NCBI GenBank assembly: GCA_003605065.1
Contig: QZJM01000053.1
Coordinates: 1 to 47,562, forward strand
Length of the DNA: 47,562 nt
Origin: Dethiobacter sp.
Lineage (GTDB): Bacteria > Bacillota > Dethiobacteria > DTU022 > UBA8154
Direction of reading: 5' to 3'
Each line of letters begins with the position of its first letter. Within the stretch, counting starts at the first letter, position 1. The notes beneath the pieces are model-generated. The model was given only the letters and a program-made list of their open reading frames with translations, was not told the origin of the DNA and ran no database searches. Shown piece by piece: positions 41,426-47,562 of this stretch. The translations under genes were made by a program, and so were the position numbers.

Positions 41426-42571
41426 TTAGTGTAGAAGTATTTCTTGTTGTGTCTGTTGTCTATACTGGTAATAAGCGCTGCATGCTCCTTCTGAGGAAAC
41501 CATACATGGTCCGACAGGGGTTAAAGGAGTACAGCTAGTATTGAAAAGAAGGCAATCAAACGGTGTTAATTTGCCTGTAATAATATCACCGCAACTGCAC
41601 CCTGAAAACACTTCTGTTTGGGGAATTTCCAAGTTATTAAACCTGGATCGTGCCTCAAAATCATTATATTCGGTTCTCAGTTTTAAGCCGCTTCCCGGAA
41701 TTGAAGCAAAACCCCTCCACAGGGTTTCTCCTTCTTCAAAAAAAAGGTTAATTATTTCTTTTGCCGTCTTGTTGCCCTTTTCTTTCACAATATGGGCATA
41801 AGCGTTGGTAAGTTCTGCTTTCTCTTCCATGATACTATTTAACAGGTAGTACAGGCCCATAAGGAGGTCAAGGGGCTCAAATCCGGCCACTACACACGGA
41901 AGGGCATACTTTTGGGCAATAAAATCGAAAGTATTACTGCCCAGCACGGTAGAAACATGCCCGGGTAATACCAGGCCGTCCAGATCAAATTTCTTTTCGT
42001 GCAATAAGGCTTCTAAAGCAGGGGGAACAAGTTTTAAAGTGCTGTAAATACTAAAATTTTTAAGTCCTTTTTCCCGGGCTTGTGCAAGGGCTGTCGCTAT
42101 GGTTGGTGCCGTTGTTTCAAAGCCTATGCCCAGCAACACGATTTCTTTTTGAGTATTTGCAGCGGCCAGGTCTATTGCTTCCAGTGGAGAGTAGCAAATG
42201 TGTACATCAGCACCTTTTGCTTTTTCTTTTTCTAAAGAAGTAAAGGAACCGGGCACTCTTAAAAGATCGCCAAAGGTTACTATAATCACTTCCTTTATTC
42301 TTGAAAGGGAAATCATATAATCCAGATCCTGTTGGTGGGTTACGCAAATGGGGCAACCAGGGCCGCTTCGTAAATCAAGGACATCCGAAAGCAGTTGGGC
42401 TATCCCTGAACGTGAAAAAGCAACAGTATGCGTTCCACACACTTCCATGATCTTAGTTTTTTTCCCTTTTTTTTCAGCTATCTTTTGCCCTAACTTAAGC
42501 ACTTTGTTAAGAAGTTGTTCGGTCAGGCGATTATAATTGGTAACGGAGTAACCAAAACTGCCTTGCTCCAT
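41426..42571 (-). CDS. hypD: Hydrogenase maturation protein HypD
   Basis: A 381-residue Fe-S protein on which the Fe(CN)2CO unit is assembled together with HypC. Conserved motifs: 'KIMEVCGTHTVAFSRSGI' (Cys41-type), 'LRSGPGCPICVTHQQDLDYM' (about 68-87), 'LLGIGFETTAPTIATAL', 'LPGHVSTVLGSNTFDFIA' and the C-terminal Cys cluster of the 4Fe-4S site ('VFSGCSCGDIITGKLTPFDC', 'NTSCTPLTPVGPCMVSSEG'). It overlaps the hypC stop (TAATG). The length fits. Confidence 0.95.
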   Translation of the reverse strand: MEQGSFGYSVTNYNRLTEQLLNKVLKLGQKIAEKKGKKTKIMEVCGTHTVAFSRSGIAQLLSDVLDLRSGPGCPICVTHQQDLDYMISLSRIKEVIIVTFGDLLRVPGSFTSLEKEKAKGADVHICYSPLEAIDLAAANTQKEIVLLGIGFETTAPTIATALAQAREKGLKNFSIYSTLKLVPPALEALLHEKKFDLDGLVLPGHVSTVLGSNTFDFIAQKYALPCVVAGFEPLDLLMGLYYLLNSIMEEKAELTNAYAHIVKEKGNKTAKEIINLFFEEGETLWRGFASIPGSGLKLRTEYNDFEARSRFNNLEIPQTEVFSGCSCGDIITGKLTPFDCLLFNTSCTPLTPVGPCMVSSEGACSAYYQYRQQTQQEILLH

Positions 42572-42801
42572 TAATCTAAACCCTCCAGGTTAAGCATTTT
42601 TTCAAAAAGTTCGATTCTCTTACGGGCTTCCACCGGATCAATTTTCTCCATGGCAAAACCGGCATGAACGAGGACAAAATCTCCGGGCTTTGTTTCTGGA
42701 ACCAGCTTTATACTGATGGGTCTCTTTACCCCCATGGTTTCTGCGTAAGCCTTGAAGTTCTTTTCTATCTCAGTTACCCTCATGGGTATCCCCAGGCACA
42801 T
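42571..42801 (-). CDS. hypC: Hydrogenase maturation chaperone HypC
   Basis: A 76-residue HypC/HybG-family chaperone carrying the Fe(CN)2CO group from HypD to the large subunit. The N-terminal 'MCLGIPMRV' has the essential Cys2. 'GDFVLVHAGFAMEKIDPVEA' is the canonical central motif. GGAGG is placed before the ATG, inside the 3' end of hypF, with a 32-bp overlap. The last Lys/Leu-rich helix is typical. Confidence 0.95.
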   Translation of the reverse strand: MCLGIPMRVTEIEKNFKAYAETMGVKRPISIKLVPETKPGDFVLVHAGFAMEKIDPVEARKRIELFEKMLNLEGLD

Positions 42802-45106
42802 TTGCTTTCCACCTCCAGTAAGCTACCGCTGCCTGTCCCAAAGACAGCCCCCCGTCATTCGGGGGTACGCTGCGGTGAAGCAATATTTTGATCTTGCCTT
42901 GAGCCAGGATGTTAACAATTTTTCTCAAAAGGTAAGGGTTATGCCATGTTCCTCCCGATAAGGCGGCTGCATTTAAACCGGTTCTTCCGGAAACTTCTTT
43001 AACCGCCATTATAATGGCCTTAACTATCGTATCATGAAACCTTCTGGCAATCAACGACACGCTGGCGCCTTTCTTTATTTCCCCTGCCATAACGGGAAAC
43101 ATGGGGAAAAAATCAATTTCCTTTTCCTTCAATAAAAAAGGATAGGGATCGAGGGGAAGAGCAATATCCTTATCATTCAACAGCTCCCCCAACTGGATAG
43201 CAGCCTGTCCCTCGTAAGTGTTTTCATAACATATCCCCAGCAATGCAGCCACGGCGTCAAATAAACGCCCACAACTGGATGTAGGTAAGTAATAAGGAAG
43301 AGAATTAATTCCTTTTTCCAGGACTTTTAATTCCCGTTCAAACCTGGGAGCAAATAAACTGCGGGCAACCGACAAGCCCTCCTCACCCATGCTGTGAACC
43401 AGGTAGCTCAAGCACATGCGCCAGGGCCATTTAATGCTGGATTCCCCTCCATACAGGGGTATATAGCGCTGGTGATATTCTCTCTTAAAATTAACAAAAT
43501 CTCCCGTGATAATCTCGAAACCCCATATGGCGCCATCGATCCCGTATCCGGTTCCATCCAGTATTACTCCTATGGCTTTTCCCCCAAAACCATTTTCTGC
43601 CAGGCAGGAAGCAAAATGACCGTGGTGGTGCTGGACAGCGTATTTATTTTTCACGGAAAGTGATTTAGCCGTAGCTGAAATATAATAACCGGGATGGAGA
43701 TCATATCCGAGAATTTGCGGGTGTAGATCAAAAAAGCGTAAAAAATGGTCCAGGCTTTCCCTGTAAAACCCATCGCTTTCCAAAGTGCCCATTTCACCCA
43801 GGTGCTGGCTCAAAAAAGCCTTGTTGTCTTTTAAAAGGCAGAAGGTATTTTTCATTTCCGCTCCAACACCGAGGACTGTTGCTTCGGTTTGGAAGCCCAA
43901 CTCTACGGGTCGCGGAACAAAACCGCGTGAACGGCGCTGAAATTGTAACTCTCCTCCTATTATCCTTACAACTGAATCATCACACCTTTGCACAATATCC
44001 CTGTTGTGCACCAAAAAAAAGTCAGCGATATCCTTTAACTGCTCCTGCGCTTCATCGTTACCTTTCAGAATCGGCAAATCTGTAGGGTTGGCGCTGGTCA
44101 AAATCATAATCTCAAAAGGCCCCTGTAACAGCAGGAAATGAAGCGGTGTATATGGCAGCATGACCCCGAGTGTATTTAACCCCGGGCTGATATTTTCCGG
44201 CAGAAATAGGTCTTTTTTTTGTTCCAGCAAAACAACTGGAGAAGAAGGAGAAGACAAAAGTTCTGCTTCGTCTTCAGTTAAATGGCAATATTTCTCTACT
44301 GTCTTAAGCTCCCTGCACATAACGGCAAAGGGCTTAAATGGCCTTTTTTTCCTGTTTCTTAAAGTCTGAACAGCACTGCTTTGCACAATACAGGCGAGGT
44401 GAAAACCGCCCAGTCCTTTAACAGCAAAAATATTTCCCTGGCACATCTTTTCCCAGAAAAATTCCAGCCAGTTACTTTCTCCGGAGACGACCTTACCCGT
44501 TCTATCTCTAATTTCCAGTTGAGGGCCACAACAGGGACAGGCAACAGGCTGGGCATGAAAACGCCGGTCTCCGGGGTCATCATATTCCTGACGGCACTCA
44601 GGGCAAGGAGGGAAATTGCGCATCGATGTCTTACAGCGATCATAGGGAATATCTTCTACAATAGTAAAACGAGGTCCACAATGAGTACAGTTGGTAAAAG
44701 GATAAAGGTAATGCCTGTCATTGGGATCTGATATCTCTCCCAGGCATTTCCGGCAAACAGCTAGGTCAGGCGGGATAAGAGCATGCCTTTCCTGCTGCGC
44801 CTGACTGCTGTTAATCTCGAAGCTCTGGAAATTACGCAGGGGAATGGTCCTTTGCTCAACTTTATCAATTTTGGCTAAAGAAGGGGGATTACAGATAAGC
44901 TGCCGGCAAAATGAGCTTATTTTTTCCTCTTCTCCTTCTATTTCCAGTAAAACTCCCCCGCTCCCGTTCCTGACCCAGCCTTTAAGATCAAATTTTTGAG
45001 CAAGGCTGAAAACATAGGGCCTGAAACCGATCCCCTGCACTATTCCATTTATTTTTAGCTGCAAACATGTCTTTTCTTTTTTATATCCAACTGTTTCTCC
45101 AGCCAT
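42770..45106 (-). CDS. hypF: Carbamoyltransferase HypF
   Basis: A protein of about 778 residues that makes carbamoyl-AMP from carbamoyl phosphate and passes it to HypE. Domains in order: acylphosphatase ('VQGIGFRPYVFSLAQK', residues about 23-40), two zinc fingers ('CRKCLGEISDPNDRHYLYPF...CTHCGP', then 'PCPECRQEYDDPGDRRFHAQ...CPCC', about 115-210), YrdC ('FAVKGLGGFHLACIV', about 235) and a Kae1-like domain ('VQHHHGHFASCLAENG', 'GVILDGTGYGIDGAIWGFEI', 'LSGGTWHNPYLLRKI'). The start overlaps hypB by about 52 bp and has no good ribosome binding site; a later TTG is possible. The 3' end overlaps hypC. Confidence 0.92.
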   Translation of the reverse strand: MAGETVGYKKEKTCLQLKINGIVQGIGFRPYVFSLAQKFDLKGWVRNGSGGVLLEIEGEEEKISSFCRQLICNPPSLAKIDKVEQRTIPLRNFQSFEINSSQAQQERHALIPPDLAVCRKCLGEISDPNDRHYLYPFTNCTHCGPRFTIVEDIPYDRCKTSMRNFPPCPECRQEYDDPGDRRFHAQPVACPCCGPQLEIRDRTGKVVSGESNWLEFFWEKMCQGNIFAVKGLGGFHLACIVQSSAVQTLRNRKKRPFKPFAVMCRELKTVEKYCHLTEDEAELLSSPSSPVVLLEQKKDLFLPENISPGLNTLGVMLPYTPLHFLLLQGPFEIMILTSANPTDLPILKGNDEAQEQLKDIADFFLVHNRDIVQRCDDSVVRIIGGELQFQRRSRGFVPRPVELGFQTEATVLGVGAEMKNTFCLLKDNKAFLSQHLGEMGTLESDGFYRESLDHFLRFFDLHPQILGYDLHPGYYISATAKSLSVKNKYAVQHHHGHFASCLAENGFGGKAIGVILDGTGYGIDGAIWGFEIITGDFVNFKREYHQRYIPLYGGESSIKWPWRMCLSYLVHSMGEEGLSVARSLFAPRFERELKVLEKGINSLPYYLPTSSCGRLFDAVAALLGICYENTYEGQAAIQLGELLNDKDIALPLDPYPFLLKEKEIDFFPMFPVMAGEIKKGASVSLIARRFHDTIVKAIIMAVKEVSGRTGLNAAALSGGTWHNPYLLRKIVNILAQGKIKILLHRSVPPNDGGLSLGQAAVAYWRWKANVPGDTHEGN

Positions 45107-45732
45107 TGACACCAGTTTTTAAGACCCTCCCCTGTTTTTATTGAAATCGGAATTACCTCCGAAGAATCATTTATCTTTTGCATGTCACGCAGTGTTAAAT
45201 CAAGATTGAAATCACAGTAGGGAAGGAGGTCGGTTTTCGTGATTAGGGTAGCATCTGAAACTTTAAAAGCAAGGGGATATTTTCTGGGTTTATCATTCCC
45301 CTCTGTAACACTGAGCACGGAAACCCTTACATCTTCTCCCAGATCAAATTCTGCCGGGCAGACCAGGTTACCGATATTTTCGATAAATATGATGTCGGCA
45401 GACAATAAGGATGAATTATTTTGGTTCAACAGGTGGCCAATGTAATTGGCCTCCAGGTGGCAGGAACCTTCGGTATTAATTTGTAAAACCTGGTAAGCCC
45501 GTTGTTCCAGCCTTTTGGCATCTTCTGCCGTGTAAAGATCTCCCTCAATAACCCCGATGCGGTACTTGTTGTTCAAAGCTTTAAGTGTCTGCTCCAGCAG
45601 GGCAGTTTTTCCCGATCCCGGGGAGCCGATTATATTTACCATCAAGACTCCGTTTTTTAATAAAAGAGTGCGGTTATCTTCAGCGTTATTTTTGTTAGCC
45701 TCCTGCAGTTCCCTGGCCAGATATATTTTCAT
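45055..45732 (-). CDS. hypB: Hydrogenase nickel-incorporation GTPase HypB
   Basis: A 225-residue SIMIBI GTPase that powers nickel delivery with HypA. P-loop 'IIGSPGSGKTALLEQTLKAL' (about 35-54), 'VIEGDLYTAEDAKRLEQRAY' and 'NTEGSCHLEANYI' (the metal-site Cys-His) are present. 'DIIFIENIGNLVCPAEFDLG' is the switch region and 'TKTDLLP' the base-recognition motif. There is no N-terminal His-rich stretch or CxxCGC motif, so it is the short form with less nickel storage. It is 3 bp after hypA and overlaps hypF. Confidence 0.94.
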   Translation of the reverse strand: MKIYLARELQEANKNNAEDNRTLLLKNGVLMVNIIGSPGSGKTALLEQTLKALNNKYRIGVIEGDLYTAEDAKRLEQRAYQVLQINTEGSCHLEANYIGHLLNQNNSSLLSADIIFIENIGNLVCPAEFDLGEDVRVSVLSVTEGNDKPRKYPLAFKVSDATLITKTDLLPYCDFNLDLTLRDMQKINDSSEVIPISIKTGEGLKNWCQWLEKQLDIKKKRHVCS

Positions 45733-45735
45733 AAG

Positions 45736-46077
45736 CTATTCCCCCTCGTAAAAATCAATATATACCTGCCTGCCTTTAGTAAATGAGGAACACCCTTTCC
45801 CGCAGGAAGGGCAAAGAAAAAAAGGTGGGCTGGGTTTAAAAAGAAGAGAACAGGAATCACATTTACCCTGAAGCTCTTCTATTGTTATTTCAAAAGCGGC
45901 GCCATCCAAAATAGTCCCTTTACATAAATGTTCCAGAGCAAATTCTATGGCGCGGGAACTGGATGTAGACATCTCCCCAATGATCAGGCTGACACGGTTA
46001 ATCTTTTGCAATCCCCTTTTCCTCGCGTCTTCCCCGATTATTTGCATTAATGATGAAACAAGAGATAGTTCATGCAT
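45736..46077 (-). CDS. hypA: Hydrogenase nickel chaperone HypA
   Basis: A 113-residue nickel chaperone with the N-terminal Ni-binding MHE (His2) and a structural zinc site formed by 'KCDSCSLLF' and 'LCPSCGKGCS' (about 71-97). 'INRVSLIIGEMSTSSSRAIE' is the conserved core. It overlaps the protease gene by 8 bp (ATGCATGA). Confidence 0.94.
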   Translation of the reverse strand: MHELSLVSSLMQIIGEDARKRGLQKINRVSLIIGEMSTSSSRAIEFALEHLCKGTILDGAAFEITIEELQGKCDSCSLLFKPSPPFFLCPSCGKGCSSFTKGRQVYIDFYEGE

Positions 46078-46567
46078 TTTTTAGGTAACGGTAAATTTCC
46101 TCCTTAATTTTTTCTTCAATTTTCACAAGCTCGCTTTGAAGCTGCTCGCTAAGTCCGTTTTCAAAAGACGTCTCCCCTATTTGAATCCCAAATATCATTA
46201 TCCTGGGAGGCAGTTTACCGAGAGCTTTAGCAAATCGGAGCAGTTCATAGAGTCCAGACTGGTGAAAAGAAATTTTCTGTTCATTATCAAACATTGATAA
46301 ATCGTCTAAAGAAAAAACCAAGACTTCTCCAGGCCTTGCTTTCATATCTACTGCATCAATGATAATTAAATCAGTGTAATCCTCGAACAAATACATCAAA
46401 CCCAGCCCAATTGTTCCCCCGTCAATAATGTCAATTTTTTGTTCATCTATATCTTTACCCAGGTTTTCGGCTATGATTGAGCCAATACCGTCATCACCAC
46501 AAAAGATATTGCCCAGTCCTAAAACTAAAATTTTTTTATTCTCCCTGCTCGTTTCATTGGCTCTCAA
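46070..46567 (-). CDS. [NiFe] hydrogenase maturation endopeptidase (HupD/HyaD type)
   Basis: A 165-residue aspartyl-type peptidase that removes the C-terminal peptide of the large subunit after nickel insertion. 'VLGLGNIFCGDDGIGSIIAE' (about 16-35) and 'DIIDGGTIGLGLMYLFEDYT' with 'LIIIDAVDMKARPGE' hold the conserved Asp/Glu that sense Ni. It lies directly after the large-subunit gene and is coupled to hypA by an 8-bp overlap. The natural substrate is the protein encoded upstream, whose tail starts after DPCLACAIH. Confidence 0.92.
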   Translation of the reverse strand: MRANETSRENKKILVLGLGNIFCGDDGIGSIIAENLGKDIDEQKIDIIDGGTIGLGLMYLFEDYTDLIIIDAVDMKARPGEVLVFSLDDLSMFDNEQKISFHQSGLYELLRFAKALGKLPPRIMIFGIQIGETSFENGLSEQLQSELVKIEEKIKEEIYRYLKNA

Positions 46568-46606
46568 TTAATTTCCTCCTTACTTTTCCAATGCCCGTCT
46601 TTAGCC

Positions 46607-46638
46607 GCTGGCCGCCTCACAAACTGGAGGCGGCCAGC
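46607..46638 (-). promoter_or_regulatory. 12-bp perfect hairpin between hydrogenase gene and protease gene
   Basis: GCTGGCCGCCTC (46607-46618) and its exact complement (46627-46638) surround an 8-nt loop. On the transcribed strand no U-run follows, so it is more likely an RNA-stability or processing element than a terminator. It sits between the large-subunit stop (46648) and the protease start. Confidence 0.6.
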
Positions 46639-46647
46639 AAAAAGGTC

Positions 46648-47562
46648 TTAATTTGAGGGATAAAGGGGAATAGTTCTTTCCCCTTTAGGATGGATAATAT
46701 GAATAGCACATGCCAGGCATGGGTCATAAGAGCGGATAATACGCACCACATTAAGAGGATTGTCTGGATCAGGAACAGGTGTACCGATTAAGGAATGCTC
46801 CATTGGACCAAGGTGGCCATTTTTATCTTTGGGAGAAAAATTCCATGTTGTTGGAACTACCATTTGATATTGCTTTACCTTTTTCTCCGAGATAGAAATC
46901 CAGTGCCCCAGCGCTCCACGCGGCGCTTCATTAAGGCCAGCACCTTTGCCTTCATCAGGAGGCTCCCAGTGCGCCGTGTCATGGATTCTGGCATTGCCCT
47001 CAGAGCCGTAAACTCCCGTTTCTCCTATTAACTTTACAAGCTCGTCAACCCATCCGGTGATAGCATTTGCCATAACTAAAGTATCCATAGCCCTGGCTGC
47101 ATGTCTCATCACTGCACCGGGACGCTTAATGTCATATTTTTCCAAAAGCTCCATGAAAGGAGGATAATTCATAACCAGCATTCTAGCCATAGGCCCAACT
47201 TCAATTGGTTTCCCTTGATAACGTGGAGCCTTGACGAACGAATACCCTTTTTCTTTGTCTAAGTCCACTTCCGTCATTCTCTGTGAAGGATGTCCTGGTG
47301 ATGCCTCATCCTTATACCAGGAAAAGTCCACAAGCTCAGTGATCTCCTGCGGATTAAAGAGTTTGACATCTGCAAAATTATTATCAAAGATTACCCCGCT
47401 GGGATAGAGATAATTCTTGCCGCCGTCATCCAATGGATAGCCACCGTAGCTTAGATAATGCCCTGCCGTAGCTCCCACAGACAGTTTTTCCAGGGGAAGA
47501 AGAGGCCCTGTAGCCAGTAGAAAGGCATTAGGGACATAGACATCCTTTATAAAAGCAATAAG
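46648..47562 (-). CDS. [NiFe] hydrogenase large subunit, 5' end beyond window
   Basis: The C-terminal 304 or more residues of a NiFe-hydrogenase catalytic subunit; the frame stays open to the right edge. Features: 'NEAPRGALGHWI' (conserved near the site), and the C-terminal NiFe ligand motif 'DPCLACAIH', after which the 16-residue tail IIHPKGERTIPLYPSN would be removed by the adjacent protease. The sequence resembles group 1 membrane-bound or uptake enzymes. N-terminal CxxC ligands and the small subunit are outside the window. It oxidises or produces H2 depending on physiology, and is first in the visible hyd-hyp operon. Confidence 0.93.
   Translation of the reverse strand, partial: LIAFIKDVYVPNAFLLATGPLLPLEKLSVGATAGHYLSYGGYPLDDGGKNYLYPSGVIFDNNFADVKLFNPQEITELVDFSWYKDEASPGHPSQRMTEVDLDKEKGYSFVKAPRYQGKPIEVGPMARMLVMNYPPFMELLEKYDIKRPGAVMRHAARAMDTLVMANAITGWVDELVKLIGETGVYGSEGNARIHDTAHWEPPDEGKGAGLNEAPRGALGHWISISEKKVKQYQMVVPTTWNFSPKDKNGHLGPMEHSLIGTPVPDPDNPLNVVRIIRSYDPCLACAIHIIHPKGERTIPLYPSN

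Noticed and set aside
293-47562. CRISPR array or cas genes
   Set aside because: No run of regularly spaced identical repeats with unique spacers was found. The 23-bp-period array at 16332 has spacers of only 5-6 bp and no cas genes.

Overview
The window looks like the chromosome of an anaerobic Gram-positive Clostridia-type bacterium (Peptococcaceae/Thermincola/Moorella-like). This is inferred from strong AGGAGG-type ribosome binding sites, frequent TTG/GTG starts, a group-1-type [NiFe] hydrogenase with a full hyp maturation set, a MoxR/CoxE pair and an anaerobic methylthioadenosine salvage operon. No rRNA or species marker is present, so genus is not claimed. Almost every gene lies on the minus strand; the exceptions are the HEPN-NACHT gene with its two small upstream ORFs, a broken istB and the TPR gene at 37.3 kb.

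Region 1 (1-22.7 kb) is accessory DNA. From left to right it holds: a truncated, tightly overlapping prophage early-gene cluster (293-2226); an S-layer-domain remnant; two unknown genes, one zinc/winged-helix-like (2773-4190); a Type III restriction-modification pair, Res and Mod (4638-11026), with a truncated HTH gene just ahead of mod; a GmrSD-type DUF262/DUF1524 protein (11259-13340); a secreted metallo-beta-lactamase lipoprotein split by a frameshift, plus its DUF3006 partner (13917-15531); ruins of two transposition ATPases, ExeA-like and IS21 IstB, with four repeats at 23-bp period; a HEPN-NACHT-TPR STAND protein (17199-20552); and an IS110-family element (transposase 21023-22243) with a structured non-coding upstream end. 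Two short minus-strand stretches, at 13.51 and 13.78 kb, read as the C-terminus of RlmD and share 13-14 identical bases with the 3' end of the intact rlmD at 22.74 kb. I read these as old attachment scars of elements that repeatedly entered the rlmD 3' end, a known integration site of serine-recombinase elements. That would explain why the defence genes are stacked there.

Region 2 (22.7-36.6 kb) is core chromosome. It contains rlmD, a VWA (CoxE-like) and MoxR ATPase pair, a decayed cupin, a B12-binding radical SAM protein with an unusual C-terminal extension, and a membrane-anchored hypothetical. Next comes one long minus-strand operon: ahcY, MTA phosphorylase, mtnA, a class II aldolase, mtaD, surE and a deleted deoC. 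Together MTA phosphorylase, MtnA and the aldolase form the oxygen-independent MTA/5'-deoxyadenosine to DHAP shunt, while AhcY and MtaD handle S-adenosylhomocysteine. A small CBM25-like protein precedes the operon.

Region 3 (36.7-47.6 kb) starts with a four-tRNA operon (Thr, Tyr, Lys, Leu in transcription order) with a consensus promoter and a terminator. A TPR protein and an orphan Cache/HAMP histidine kinase follow. The hydrogenase locus comes last, transcribed leftward: large subunit (cut by the right edge), maturation protease, hypA, hypB, hypF, hypC, hypD, hypE.
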